From: Collybiopsis luxurians FD-317 M1
Taxonomy: Eukaryota; Basidiomycota; Agaricomycetes; Agaricales; Omphalotaceae
Reading direction: 5' to 3'
Assembly: GCA_000827265.1 (NCBI GenBank)
Contig: KN834823.1
Location: 170,499 to 234,498, forward strand
Length of the DNA: 64,000 bases
How positions within the stretch are numbered: the stretch's first letter is position 1; the number at the start of each line of letters is the position of its first letter. The notes beneath the pieces were generated by a model, which was not told the origin of the DNA, did not search any database, and saw only the letters and a program-made list of their open reading frames with translations. The translations under genes and the position numbers were made by a program. Shown in pieces: positions 43,294 through 56,662 of the stretch.

Positions 43294-46200
43294 ATGTCTG
43301 ACTCTCGCACTTGTTCTCGACCTATACAAAGTTGCTACCAGTGTACGTCGTTGGAAATCTGCTTTTCTTGCTCTATTCTCATTGCCTGCGCGTACCTTTG
43401 AAGGCCGAAAGCGAAAGATTAAATGTACTGTGCATTTTTCTAACGTGTTAATTGATGCATCTGATCTCTAGCAGGTAATCGTGCATACCCCTGCGCTCCA
43501 TGCCTTCTGCGAGGCGAAGGGGACGTTTGTAGAGAAGTAGACCGAAGTCATTCAAGGTTTGCTGATCCGGATTTTGATATGGCTATTTTCTTAACAATTT
43601 CGTCTGTTCAGCTCGAGTAAGTCCACAGTGGAGACATTGGACGACGTTCTTCATCGGGTTTCGGTCTTGGAGCGAGTTGTATCACGCCTCTCTAAGTTGC
43701 TTCCCCCGGACCTTGTTGCTTCTGGATCTGGGGAATTTGAAAGTACCTCTTCAATCGCGATGGCTGCCTCCTCTTCAACTCCAAAATCTCAAACTAACGA
43801 CGGTCCTAGACCCACTGAACCAGCACCATCAGGTAATAAAGCTGATGCTAAGCTTAAATCTGCCATACGGTCTTCCTACGGCTCTGTATCGAATGACGAA
43901 GAAGCCGCCATGATGCTGGAGGACTTTGCAATGGGACACCGGGTTAATCGCTCGCGCGCAGCCCAGGATTTGCAACAAGGTTCTGAACCGTATTCCTATG
44001 CAAACACTGCATACGGATCCCAAGGCGGGCATGTATACAGCGAGATGTACGAAACAACGATACAGTCCATGCCTACACCAGTCTCGGCAATGGATGCGAT
44101 GGCGCCACAATTCGGATTACCAGACCGTCACCCTCTTTCTTTGTTAATTGATCCGAGTACTAATGTGATTAGTCGACTCGTATCGGTTCTGCCGAGTCAA
44201 AACCACTGCGCAACTTTGATCCATTTTTACGTCGGTATAGATTTTCTTTTCTTTTGTTCCTAAAACTTACAAGCAGCGATATCTAGTTTGAGCGCTTGGA
44301 ATGGTATTCGAAAGTTCTTCACGCTCCATCATTTTTGTCAGATGCCAACCATCTCGTGGACCAAGTGTCTATGGCCATTAACTCGGATTGGGATCTTTCA
44401 GTGCTTGGGCACGTTTCCGTTCCGTTCTTATCGGTATACCTCATGGTGTTGTGTCTTTCGCTTCACCTCATCGAACCGGAGATATGTCGAAGACTGAACC
44501 TTGGCTTCGGCGAGGCCATAGAGCTTAGCAAGAAAATGTATAATGCAGCTCAGGCATGTTTGTATGTCAGTGATTTCATGGGGAATCATAGCTTGGAAGC
44601 TCTTCAATGTTTAATGCAAGTATTTTCTACCTTTCACAAATTTCCAATCTTACACCTCTCCTTAGCCTTATGGGCGTTTATCAGCAAAATTTAGACGAAG
44701 CTGAGTGAGTGCCATATCATCTCGGTAACACATTAAGAGAATTACCGAGATTGAAAAACGGTCCTCCATCCTCCTTTGTTCTGTATTCACTAACATCGGA
44801 TTTTCATTGCTTCCAGTTCGCATTGGGCCCTTCTAGGCTCAGCTATAAAGGTAAGCTATTGAGATTTATTATCCGCTCTTTGTCGTGAACGGCACTGCTT
44901 TTTTCCACTTTCATCGAGTCTCTCCCCTCCAAACCCGACCAACTGATATTTTGCATATCTTCGCTTTTCTGGTCAAATTCTTCATATGCTTCCGATGAGC
45001 TGGCTGAACTCTTTAACAGATGGCGCAAAATTTAGGCATATCAAGACTGGGTTCTGAATCTGAGAACAGGACCTACTCTGGAATCTGGAAGTCTGTTGTC
45101 AAGCGGGAGATAGCGAGACGGATATGGTGGAGCCTGGTATAGAATCTGTCCATCCTTATACCTGTGTCTTCCTCGCTCAACAATCATTGGGTTCATTTAG
45201 ATATTCAACGACTGGTCTCATGCTGCAGCTCATAATGGCGCTTATTCCGTACACCCGTCACAGAATCATACGGGTTTCCCGGCTAACGTCAATGACGTTG
45301 ATCTTGTAGAAGGGTTTCCTTTGAAGGAACGGCCTCTTACCGAGTATACCGTCAGTGAGACGATCTAATCCCGGTTTACCGCTGACACGCTATTCCAGGA
45401 AATGACTCTTTCTCTGACGCGTTTTCGTTTTGTCGAGATCTATAGAGAAATTGTCGATAACATGCAGTCTCCAACGGGGTATGAGTTCGTAATGGAAATG
45501 GATATCAAGCTACGCAAGATGCAAGAAGAAATTCCCCGGTACTTCCAAGAAAGCGACTCTCAGCTAGTTGATAAGGCCGCCTCCGTTTCTGCAGGACCGA
45601 ACCGTGCCAAGCAAGACGTAAAACGCCTTGAACTTACCTTATGTCTTGTTATGGGGGAAACAAGACAACTGCGGCTACACAGGCCTTATCTATTCAAGGG
45701 ATATAAAGATCGTAAATATGTACGTACTACATCTCACTCATAGTATATGGAAGCGGTGATATCTTGAACCCCACAGGCGAAATCAAGAGAACAGTGCATC
45801 AATTCAGCGAGAAGTATTCTGAACCTCTTAAAGTCCAATGATGAGCAGTCGGCGATACTGCTCAAGTGGTGGATGGTGTTGTTCTATGGGTTTGCGGCTG
45901 TAAGTTTCTTTCGGATTCGCCAAATGTGCCCTCTATGCTCAGCCCACTCTTCAGGCCGTGGTGCTATTCATAGATCTGTGTCACTACAAGGCGGATGAGG
46001 GTCCGGATCTGGAACAACGTAGGGCTGAGTTGCGTGAGGCGTTAGATCTGTTCAAGTAAGTCAAAAGAAAAACATTGTTTCCGACGCAACTCAAAGTTTG
46101 CAGAACCGTTGAGCACATTTCAAGCGTTTCACGGAACGCAATAGCGCTATTGGAAGGGTTAATGAGTATGTGTCCATGTTTCACGGAAAAGAAGATGAAC

Positions 46201-46963
46201 TGAACGAAGTTTATGCACAGGCGTAGAGCCCGATATTCCTTCAAAGCCTTCGAGAAAAAGAAGGGCATCTAGTCAGGAAGGAGACGAACCTTTCGGCGAG
46301 GTCGTCAAACGAATGATTGTAAGCGCATTCCACGATATCTCATGTGCCCGGTAATCGAACTTTCGTCAGATTGATGCAAATCGGACCGCGAGTAGTCCAG
46401 GATCCCAATCAAGTGGATCGTTCGGATCACCACAAAACAAGAACTCCCATATACGAAGTCCCTCGAGCTCAAATACATCGCTACACCAGCGTAGTAGATC
46501 GGATCCCCACGTAGTTTCAGGCTTCAGCTCATTGGCAACCGGAATAAATGAGTACCCTCCTCGCATTTCTATCCCAGTCGAGCGTACTAGGGGCTCCTCG
46601 GTTTCTTCCCACTGGACACCTCCGGCAAACCGGGCTCTTTCAACCAACAGTCTGTTACTGCCGTCATCAGAGCAGGGTGGCCAAAGTGGGCAAGATGGGA
46701 ACATGGTAGCAGGAGATATGAGCGGATTGTCATCATTCGGGTTGGGCTGGGGACTTCCAGGGCGAGACGTTTTGGCGCCTACCATCCTCTTCCGAGAATC
46801 AGAAATGTTTGAAGCAGGCATGAGAGAACTTGATGAAGTAACTATGAACGAGCTTGGTCAGCTTTTATGGAGCGATGATAGCCTTGGATATGGAAAAAAT
46901 CCAATAATCGATGGAGGATGGAATACTAATAAAACGAATAGTAGAGAGCAACCGTTTCTGTAG
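43294..46963 (+). CDS. Zn2Cys6 fungal transcription factor
   Basis: Starts at 43294. Splicing two introns reconstructs a zinc cluster CYQCRKRKIKCNRAYPCAPC with the sixth Cys after LLRGEGDV, spacing CX2CX6CX5CX2CX8C. A linker and coiled dimerisation helix follow (LDDVLHRVSVLERVVSRLSK). The fungal_trans middle homology region includes HFYFERLEWYSKVLHAPSFL, MGVYQQNLDEAD, MAQNLGISRLGSE and REIARRIWWSL. The C-terminus is Ser/Pro-rich and ends NSREQPFL. About 13 exons; one intron near 44622 appears to start GC. Nuclear regulator binding CGG-type half sites. Its neighbour beyond a tRNA is an amino-acid permease, which may or may not be a target. Confidence 0.9.
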
Positions 46964-47005
46964 ATCTTATATCAAAAATAATAGCAAAAAGAGTTCATTA
47001 GAACT

Positions 47006-47078
47006 GGCTCGACCCGGGCTCGAACCGAGGACCTTCTGTGTGTAAGACAGATGCGATAACCAACTACGCCATCGAACC
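47006..47078 (-). tRNA. tRNA-Val (anticodon TAC)
   Basis: 73 nt, no intron and no encoded CCA. The acceptor stem GGTTCGA pairs with TCGAGCC (one G-T wobble). The anticodon stem TCTGT/ACAGA encloses loop CTTACAC with anticodon TAC. The T arm is CTCGG-TTCGAGC-CCGGG, and the D arm carries AGTTGGTTA. The A box (GGCGTAGTTGG) and B box (GGTTCGAGCCC) are well formed. Confidence 0.93.
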
Positions 47079-47542
47079 ACGACTTCTTTCCGTCCTTGAC
47101 AATTACCTCTACCGGCGCAACGTAGTTTTGCATCACTTTGTTCCTTCGCACTGGAATGACCCGGTATGAAGAAAAATGTCCGTCATATCTTCTTCCACGT
47201 TGGTTCCGACATCGGGTGAATGCAGGACGCGGTAGTGTCATTGCTCCTCCCAAATCTCAAACTACAGACGTCGGGAATACTAAGGTTCTCCGATGCCATT
47301 ATAACTGTATTGCAGTCTTCGATCTCCTATGAACACGTCGTGTAATACGCTTCCTTCATTAACTCTTCGCCAAGACATAAGTACCGTATATCCATACAAA
47401 TCCGCTGTGTTGGAGGCGAAATTTCAATTCATCAAAAAAAACGAAGTCAAGTGCACCGTGAAAACTGCCGATGGATTCGATCCTTTAGGTCCTTTTAGGT
47501 AACAGAAAGAGAATTCACTTACAAATGATAATTGTTTTTCTG

Positions 47543-49617
47543 CTATGACCATAGAATATTTAATCTCCTCCAGCCCCTGGCGGGTTTTTCGGGTGGCTCC
47601 GGGTTCTCTTTTGCAATGTTCAGATAATACTGAATAGGCATGTCCTCCAAGCTGACAATTTTTGTTCTTCTGATGAGTTTGTAGGCGACATAGAACAAGA
47701 TGATAAGCGGGATGTCGAAGTAGGAGGTGAAAAAGGATTCTGTGTTCCAGTCGCCGTGGATGAATACTATGTATCCACCTGTTAGAAGGAGTAGACCGAA
47801 CATCAAGAGGGTTGTCCATGCAAGATAAGGCTGTAAAGGGCCTTTCCATGGTAGTTCAGATCGATCGATACCCTGCTTCTTGCAGGCGTAATAGAATCTG
47901 AGATAGACAAAACATATGATCATCCATTGGACGAGGACTGCTGCTGCCACGAGGCTTTGGAGCCATCCAAAGACGATTGCAGCACCCGATTTCAGTGCCA
48001 TATACGCCAGTGCAATGAATAGAGAGAACAAGGCGACGCAAAAGTACGGAATACCAAAACGATTAACCCGAAGGAAAAATTTAGGAGCATGACCTTCGCG
48101 GGCAAGGCCGTACAACACTCTAGATCCCGCCTGTTGATGAAATTCAATAAGTCACAACGGGAACAAACGCTAACGCCACTCACAAGCATTGTGGAGTTCG
48201 CGGAAGACCAGGCACTAGTTAGAACCACTTCAAATGGCATTTATCAGTCCGGCTAGGCGTCCCAAAGATAAATAGACTTCTCACCAGCATTGACGATATG
48301 CGGGACGACCTTGATTCCCGCTACAGTAGCCACAATGACGAATGGACTTTGAGCTGCAGTACCGGTATTGGTTAGCAAGTTGGGGTTATCGGAGGGAACC
48401 TATTTCGGCAAACGGTCAAAAGTGTCTGGATAAGCGAGCATGAGAAGGACAACTTGCAATCAAGCTGATGATGAATATTGACAGAATATAGAACAAGAGG
48501 ATACGGATAAAGATCCGCTTTGCGGCTTTAGGGAGGTTACGTCGAGGATTTTGAGTTTCGGTTGCCGCTACTGAAGTGATTTCGATCCCAGAATACGCAT
48601 AAGCAGCACTGGAGAACGTCGTCCAAAATCCTAGGAAGCGTCCCAGAGATCCATCGAGGCCAAGGAATTGAGTAAAAGGACCCTAAGTATTGTCCATGGT
48701 CAGTAAAATGATAAATAGAGAAGACGGAGCATACCGGGTTTCTCCAATATTGGAATCCCAACCTATGCTGGCCTGGCACGCCACCCAAGTCAATAACGAG
48801 GCCCTGAAGAGTATCAAATAAAGCGAAGTAGAAACAGCAATTCTCTTTCGTACCATTATAATCAGACCAAGAACAAGTAGAATCTTGAGAATTGCAAACC
48901 CGAACTCGAGCTCTCCGTAAAATCGTATGAAAAAAACATTCGTGCTAATAATTAACAAGCCCAAAACCGTAATCCAGACACCAGCAGATACTGAGGTCGT
49001 CCAAAATTCAATCAATACCGCGGCGGCAGTGACTTCTGCTGGTATTGATACGCAGGCCACATAGACGTAATTCCATCCCACCGCGAACGAGAGAGCCGGG
49101 TCAAAAAAGTATCCCGACTGACGAATGATTGATCCTGAGAGGGGTACAAGAGCCGTGAGCTCGGCAAGCGATAATACGACTCCGGAAATGAGCAGGCCAG
49201 TGAATAGAAATCCAAGGCATGCTCCAACAGGCCCTCCGGCGGCGAGAGCTCTTCCCGAACCGAGAAAAAGACCCTATAGGGATATTGATGCGTGAAGCGT
49301 TCCTGAACCGAAAATGACACTAACCGTTCCAATTGTGCCAGCTAACGCAATCATCTGTGGTCAGAAAGTTAGCCGCTTTCATAGACGAATGAGGAATGAC
49401 AGATAGGGACCTGAATATGCCTCTGTTCGAGGCCTCGCCTGGGACAGTCAGCTCAGTCTTGTCGAGGTCAAAACAGGGTCCAAACTCCGTACCGTAGATC
49501 TTTCTCCTCGACGAAGACTTCTTCCTCGAGAACATGATCAAGTGGAGGCCCTGATTCTAAGCTACTAGCCTTTTCGCTTGGCAGCGACTCAGCTTGCCCA
49601 TGTTTGCCGACAGACAT
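47543..49617 (-). CDS. amino-acid permease (APC superfamily, YAT type)
   Basis: Start at 49617 gives a hydrophilic N-tail (MSVGKHGQAESLPSEKASSL) before helix 1. Landmarks: IQMIALAGTIGTG, LGSGRALAAGGPVGACLGF, TALVPLSGSI, DPALSFAVGWNYVYV, VSIPAEVTAAAVLIEFW, SGIEITSVAATETQNPRRNL, SSANSTMLAGSRVLYGLARE and GHAPKFFLRVNRFGIPY, the conserved set of fungal plasma-membrane amino-acid/H+ symporters with 12 helices. The C-tail ends WRRLNILWS. About eight exons with short introns. Substrate not predictable. The gene runs toward the tRNA and the transcription factor. Confidence 0.92.
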
Positions 49618-50672
49618 ACTTCCAGCTGGTCGGGTAAGTGGGAGGAGTGCAAGACTCCACACGTATTAATCTTCGGTTTGAAATAGCCCGTCTAAAGAGC
49701 GGAAGCTGAGAAAAAGAAATTTATTTATATAAATCACGCTATGGATGAATACAAACCGCACCATGAATGGACCACTGAATGTCTGAATGCTTTAGATGAT
49801 TGATGTGACATAGAAAGGACTGCGTGATATTTCATTCATTGGAGTATCAGATGCGATTTCTCCCCATCGTTCAACTAAAACAGATTTGGTCCGCCGACGT
49901 TCGATGGCCACAAATCGGACCACTATTCTCGCTGATCCCGAGGCCATCCATGATGGAAGGGTCCGAGCAAGCTCTGAGGAGTTTGAACCCTGTGGCGACA
50001 ATTCTTCGAAGCATAGAGGTTCATGACGTGTCCCCCCTCACTCAAGGTGTACAGAGCGAGTCTTGTTTTTGGGATTGCCCTCCCACAGAAGAGATGAGCA
50101 AAATTTAGAATTCACGTCTAGTTGCAGAACTTCGCTCGGGTTCCTGGTTGAGAAATGTGTCAACATTCACACCGTCGTATGCGAGATATTACCAGACGGT
50201 AATACGATAATTCGGGCTCGGACTCGGGCTTAGTCGACATCGACCAACCTAGTGGGTCCTTTAGCTCGGCAAAAATCAAGGGATATTGATATTGGACTCA
50301 TCAAGCCCTCGGACTCATACAAAATTCCAGATATTTCAACTGCTTCCTTGACCTGGCTTTCGTGCTACGGTTGTAAAAGTAGAAAAATTAAAGAACCGCA
50401 ATGATTGAGATAAGTAGGAGAAGCCTAGAAACCCGAAGAGAGCCGTGAGAACCACGATTGAGTTACCGACGTTCAAGCCACACGTGACTGATAACGACTA
50501 GATTACAGGCCAGATAAGGTTACACTAAGTATCTGCCTGCTCTCTGCAGCATGTTCGCTGTGTAATTAACCCTGAGCCACCATTCGCTCCAAGCCGTAAA
50601 CGTTCCAGACGATTCGCTGGGAAAGGTATGGAGACGCTTGGCTAACGTTTCCCATTTACTGACTGTTATAAC
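49618..50672. other. intergenic region between divergent genes
   Basis: About 1.05 kb separates the divergent starts of the permease and the BTB gene and should hold both promoters. A CT-rich, tRNA-like or other RNA feature was looked for and not found. Open frames here are shadows without coding character. Confidence 0.5.
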
Positions 50673-51851
50673 AGATATGTCAGAGCTTAGCAGAGAACCT
50701 AGCGATGGGACTATTGAGCAACAGGCACCGTCATCAGACGTGTACGAGATACCGCCATGTGAAGGTAGACGATCTAATTTGCTTCATTCAAATAAAAAAT
50801 ACCTGACTTGCATTAGCGGGAGAGAACTGTCATTTACCGACCGATATTGTGCTACGGTCCTGCGATGGCGTACGGTTCGGTGCCCATACCAGAAATCTTG
50901 AGCTTTATAGCGATGGTTTTCCAAAAGCGGACTCGGTTATGCTTACCAGGGACGACGTAGAACTTCAGGAAGAGTCCGACGTTGTGATACTGCTCCTGAA
51001 GTTCATGCATCATCAACCTCAACCGGACCTTTCACTTTTAGCATCAAAATTACTTATCAAATTTGCCAATGCAGCGGAAAAATATGCGGTGTACAGTGCC
51101 ACTGGGGTATGCAAGTTGATGGTTGAGTGGGTCATTCATTGCATTCATAGAAGATTCCCCGTAACTGCGTCTGATCTTCTATATAGCCTATCAGTTAACG
51201 ATCAACCCTTTGATGCCTTTCTGTATGCTCGAAAGCACGGCTACACTTCTATGTTGGACAAGGCCGGAAAGTGCGTAGATGAACTGCAATACCTCCGCAT
51301 CTAGCGAATCATCGCTCCTTTCTTTAGACTAGCAGTCGCTCAAGAACCTGCCAAATTTTTCGCTTATACACATAGCATCGGGGATGTTACTTGGCGGGAC
51401 TTGGCTGAAGCAGAAATCCATAACTTGTCAACGACAGAAGTTTGGGATGCCCTCAGACAGTATCCAGACTGGCCTCCCATTTTCGGTGCATGGGTAAGAA
51501 CCAACACCTTGGTCTGGCTCGTTTGCATGCTCATTTTCGAAATCCCGTCAGTTCCGCAAACGTGAAGCCTTCCGCGAAGCGATCTTCAAGGTCTTGAAAA
51601 GTCCGATACCGGTGTTTCACAAAGGCGGTCAAAAGCATTGTGATGAGTGGCATATCTTCTATGAAAATGTCCTGATGAACATGGGTACTGCCATTCCGAG
51701 TGAGAAGTCTTTCCTTCGAGTGGTCGAGAATGCCACTCCCCTCCTGGAGGGCTGCTCACATTGCGCGATTGTGGTCAAGAGTATGAAGTCTGTGATGCAT
51801 TACGACTTGGCTATCATTCAGGGTAAATCATTGACATCCTTCTTGGAGTAG
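50673..51851 (+). CDS. BTB/POZ domain protein
   Basis: Four exons (50673 to about 50763, about 50815-51269, about 51326-51494, about 51555-51851) give roughly 330 residues. After an acidic N-tail (MSELSREPSDGTIEQQAPSS) comes the BTB fold: LPTDIVLRSCDGVRFGAHTR, ELYSDGFPKAD, DDVELQEESDVVILLLKFMH, HQPQPDLSLLASKLLIKFAN, AAEKYAVYSATGVCKLMV. The C-terminal helical part (YARKHGYTSMLDKAG, then AVAQEPAKFFAYTHS and REAFREAIFKVL) is the usual basidiomycete extension. Such proteins are greatly expanded in mushrooms, probably as Cullin-3 adaptors or scaffolds; targets are unknown. Confidence 0.85.
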
Positions 51852-52611
51852 ATGTGCGTGTCAACGAGAATCGTACATACGGCTTGATCGAATCAAAAAG
51901 GTCTTTGATTCGTACGAGTTTCGATCTGTCTGTCATAGGTTTTTCACCTTTTGCACTGCATGGCGGATTGGGAATTTGAATCGACACGAAAAGAAGTTTT
52001 TAATGGGGCTGAGTAAGCATGGAAAGAGCTGGAGATGATGATCTTGTTCCCTCAGCTGAGGCAGCATACGCGACGAGAGTGCGACCTATCTGACTTCTCC
52101 ATCGAGGTTGTGCTGGTTGGACGGCTCATTTCGAATGTAATAATTTCCTGTGTGAGCGGCAAGTGAGCAATCTGTATCTGCTCGAACAACTCTAAGAATC
52201 TTCGATCATAGCAAGATAGGATAAGATATACACACTATCTTCAGTTCATCCGAGATGCCCGAGTCCCTAGCCCTTGGGCATTTCAGGATGGCTCTTGAGA
52301 TGATATCTCTCCTCGTCTACGGTCAACAGTCTCTTGTTAGCTGGCGACGATCATGCATCAAAAACATCGGGAAAAGAGAGCCGGTGAGAGTTTAAGGGTG
52401 ATGCTGTCCACTAAGGCTGTCCGTAAATCTAGACTGATGAATATTGTCCATACAGGATATACAAAGCCCAGCTGTTTGTTGTTGACAATCCTTACTTGTC
52501 CCACTGCGTAGATGATCCCATTCGAGAGTCAGGGCAGGCGCTCTACTCATTTACACTCTTTCGGATTTTGTTTTACACTCATGTAGGTGCCTCATTGGAA
52601 AAGGCCGGAAG
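51852..52611. other. intergenic region
   Basis: Between the end of the BTB gene and the start of the next plus-strand gene. No supported gene or RNA seen. Confidence 0.5.
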
Positions 52612-54009
52612 ATGTTCATTGATAGTGTCGTCAATAGTCTAACCTGGATCTCATTATTAGCTTCTACCACCAACGGATTAACTGTTCATGCACCCATATC
52701 CGCAACAGCTTTAGTCCCAGTTACAGTAACATGGACGCTCAGTAATGGAGATCCCACATTATTTGGACTCGTGGAGAAGGATATCGACAATTCTGCTACT
52801 GTATCAATAGTGCCGGTGGACGCAGGGGGTGAATCTTCTGGACTTGCAACGTTAACATTTCCCACAGCTGGGTGCGTTTATATTTATTCAGGTACAGCTC
52901 ATTTTGTACAACGTTGGACTCTAGGGAGTATGTTATCCAACCAATACAGCAACAGTCGTAAGCCGTCGTGCTCAAGTAGTCTCTTTGTCCCGACCAATGG
53001 CTCTGTCTTTTAGGCTTGAACCAGGGGAAACTGCATCCTCTATAGGTGGTGCGCCTCAGATCGAAATCGTCAAACAATCTGATCCGAATGGTGTTGGGCA
53101 GCCAAGGTCAAGATTGTCGTCCATTTTGGCCTACGAATATCTGAAATTCTTCCAGCATTCCGTTCATATCAATCACGATCAGTCCCACTTCCACCTCCAC
53201 TTCCACTCAAAGCTCCTCTATCACTCCCTCCAGGTATGTTTTCGGGCATGGCCGTTTTTCGCAGACTTCTAAGGTAGTTGTTCATCAGCATAACCCTGCC
53301 AGCTCAGATATCAACCGTATCAACCACGAGCCAAACCTTGCCTTCTTCCAGTCCTTCATCTTCGCTGTCATCGAAGTACGGGAGATTTCGGGTCCTTGCT
53401 CAGGAAATTTGTCTAATCAAACTTTTGTAGAGGCAGTACTCTCACCGGGCCAGACACGGCCACTTCTACAACGTAACTATCTTTCATGTTGATCCTTTAG
53501 GTCATGCAAGCTTCACCTTTTTTTCCAGTCCCACCCTCTCTACGACATCATCCTCCAACCAGAATATTCCAGCACCGCTACCAACGACAACCACAAATCC
53601 GTTGATAACTCTGCCCAGTTCTACAGCTACCGCAGTTCCCTCTTCCTCAGCGGGATCTCCTGGAAGATCATCTCACAAAGGAGGTTTATCCCATACCGCC
53701 AAAAAAGCCATAATCCTTGCCGTTACCGGAACTGCGGTCGTTGGGGGAACAGCATTAGTAATGTGTCTACGGAGAAAACGCTTTTTCAAACAGCGTAAAC
53801 AACTTGAAGCTTTCCGTCAACGACTAGCTCGAATTCCGGGTTTACAAGCACTTGGGGGGCGGCCTGATAGCCTAGGTTCAGAGAGAAGCGAAAGCTATAG
53901 GAGTATTGAAAGTGGAAGGATCACTAGTACCACTATGTCGGAGACGACAAGGGCATATCCGTTTGCTGGATCGAGGAGCTCAGTCCGGTCAGGCCGGGTC
54001 CTTTTCTAA
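52612..54009 (+). CDS. single-pass Ser/Thr-rich membrane protein with Kre9-like N-domain
   Basis: Starts with MFIDSVVNSLTWISLLAS, a signal peptide, then LTVHAPISATALVPVTVTW and PTLFGLVEKDID, a Kre9/Knh1-type beta-sandwich in which a ligand-binding surface domain is expected. The next exons join as TAG-EYVIQPIQQQS and EPGETASSIGGAP; then a Ser/Thr stalk (ITISPTSTSTSTQSS). The last exon has a helix, AIILAVTGTAVVGGTALVMC, with LRRKRFFKQRK as stop-transfer, and a cytosolic tail with RSESYRSIESGR ending SGRVLF. Splice sites are GT-AG throughout as far as followed; junctions between about 53230 and 53600 were not all resolved. Confidence 0.75.
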
Positions 54010-55305
54010 CGGACTTTTGAGAGTTAAAATGTGAATTCTTGATAAACGCTCGATGTGCTGTGAGGAGGCGTCTGAGTTCGCTGTGTTCAAGAAGCTTGAG
54101 GTCAGATTTGCGAGTGTTGAAATATGTTTGCAGCTCAGATGAGGCTTGGGCTCGTGTGTTGTGCGTAGCTTGATCCGGTCAACGCTGCAGGCTTCATCAT
54201 GTCTGGTTGGCAGGAATCATTCACAACTTACCACGGTTGTAACAAGCTAAATCGATAAAAGAGGGACGAGAAGAGTCAAGCTTGTGATGTGCATTTGGAA
54301 TAAATGCGACCATGCTAAGCTTACATAGCAGGAGCAATCTGCTGGTGTACATAGCTTTTAAACAAAGTATATCACGTACCTATACTCCAACAATGAAACC
54401 TTCGGACTTTTGAATGTCGGTGTGCTGGAAACACCAAGCATCATATATAGGCAGCGAGTAGGTAAGGTTCTTTATACACCTTGAAATAAAGGCTACATCA
54501 CCTCCAAGAATTAAGTTAAATGGTCACTGGCTGGAAATTACGATGGCAATCAGCAATCGATCAGTCACGGGGTGTAGGCGCTGACGGTCCAGTTCACCTT
54601 CATTCATATTGAACACTTCCCAATTCACCAAGCAATACGCTTCCAGTAAGGAGGTTAAATACTTTTGAGGAAGTGCTGTGTATCACAAATCTCTTTTTCT
54701 GTTTCCAAGAATCGACTACGGAGATTCATTTCATTAATGCGCGGAACAGGAACTGCCAACAAGAGTCCACTGAAAGGATCAGAATCATCAAGAGTTGTCG
54801 GTGCCCAGTATTGCCCGATGGACCGAAAATTGAATTACGAATGCAGATTTCGCCTGATGGGAAGGACTACCGTCCTTCGGGCGACCTCGGGCGTGACGCT
54901 GTAGGAGCTCTGGCTGCGGCCAGAGTTCCTGTAACTAGAACTGACATTGCTGATAATATTGTGAAAGGCTGTATCTATTTAAGGACTCGCGTCGATCTTC
55001 TGGAAGTCCTGTGAAACTGTCCTTGTCGTCGTACTCTTGGTGGAGAGGTGACTATCGACAGGGTCAATTGAATTTTCACGTCAACCTCCTCAATAATATG
55101 TAGAACTTGCTAGGTACCGTATCTCCATTTTGAATCTTGAAACGACACATAGTGAACGCTGAAATAAATACATGCTACCGTCCCTGGCTTCAACTTGTAG
55201 TAGTCACAAATAAATTTGTGGTACAGGACCCTCTCTTCCCCCCAGCTTCCCGCATCCAGCAAGGTTTTGAGCTCTACACGGCTTTGGAGAGACTGCCTCG
55301 AAAGA
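54010..55305. other. stretch with no supported gene
   Basis: About 1.3 kb. One open plus-strand frame (about 54673-55014) carries ISPDGKDYRPSGDLGRD and looks weakly protein-like, but no start exon or family was found. Otherwise noncoding. Confidence 0.4.
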
Positions 55306-56662
55306 ATGGTCCATGTCATCACACCTCCGCCAACAGATCCAAGTCGGGACGACATCATTTGGCTGTAGGTTGATTTTTTGACTCCAATGGTGACTCGCTG
55401 ATTTTATCCCTGTCTGTATTGAGCAGCGCCGGACCTCGTTTTATAGGGATCTTGTTCAACTGGTCGTTACTTGGAATTCTAACCGTGCAAGTGTACATCT
55501 TCTATCTGAATTTTCCAAAGGATTCTCGGTTGCACAAGGCACTTGGTGCGTGTTTGAAATCTCTGATGTACTCTTCGATTGAGTTTATACAGTGTACGTT
55601 GTATATCTCCTCGATTGGGCACAGACATGCTTAGCCACCTATGATGCATTCAACTGGTTTGTTTACGGATGGGGAAATCTACCAGCTCTCTACCAGCTCT
55701 ATTCATCCTTTTTGAATATACCGATCTTGTCCAGTGTCATCGCATTGATCGTTCAGGTAAATCCTTCGGATCCAAGAAAGAATCTACTCACTCCAGGGAA
55801 CTTTCGTTCAGGTATTCTTCGGCTGGAGAATCTGGAGACTGTCACAGTCCAGAGTCGCTTTTGGTTTGGTAATTGTCCTGGCTCTCTTGCAGATGGGAGG
55901 TGGAATTGCAGTCGGGGTGTTTGTGAGAACTTTTCATTTCGACTTCGAAACTGACGGAATCATTATTCACTGGCTTCCTTTCTAGCTCTGGCGAGATTCT
56001 TCGGAAGTAACGCGCTCAGATGGACTTGTTCGTGCCGTTGGGATAAGGCTTGGCGGAAGTGCATTTGTGGACACGGTGATTGCAATCAGTATGACTTACT
56101 ATGTGAGCCTGATTGACTGTGTCGTTCAAAAAATGAAAACTCAAGACCTTTGTTACAGCTTGTCCGAAGCAAATCTGAGGTCATGGGCCATATGAATAAT
56201 GTTGTTACCCGACGTGCGTTTGCTTTTCTCTGCATTATATGTACGACATCAGCTTTTCCTATCTTAGTTATCCGACTCACGATTGAGACGGGGACCGCCA
56301 CTGCCATCGCTGCCCTCATTGACCTGGTTTTCTTCCTCAAGGAGCACAACGGCCTCCATCAAGTATCCGGCGTCACGTTGTGCAAATTGTACAGCAATAC
56401 CCTTCTTGTGCTGTTCAACAACCGAATGATCATGGCCGCCTCTAAAGGTGGAAGCGATACCCATTACCTGTCTGGGGGAGGAAGTTCAAATTACACATCG
56501 GACGACTCTCATACGCTCGAGACGTTCAGAGCGGCACCCAGATTATCAGCGTTGGCTTCGACTTCGATTGCGTCGAAGGGGGAGTGGGGGTCTGATATGG
56601 ACTCTATACCTTTGGAAGACTTGTCACCGACTCGGAGTGGTGGATTTTCATTAAAAAATTGA
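55306..56662 (+). CDS. DUF6534-type seven-helix membrane protein, second gene
   Basis: Start at 55306 (MVHVITPPPTDPSRDDIIWL) joins in frame over a 62-bp intron to AGPRFIGILFNWSLLGILTV and QVYIFYLNFPKDSRLHKAL, then YVVYLLDWAQTCLATYDAFN, GNLPALYQLYSSFLNIPIL, and a late exon with YYLVRSKSEVMGHMNNVVTR and the family end signature CKLYSNTLLVLFNNR. The tail is Ser-rich and ends PTRSGGFSLKN. Same family as 22487-23985 but clearly diverged (RSKSE in place of KRRTGF). Role unknown. Confidence 0.85.
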
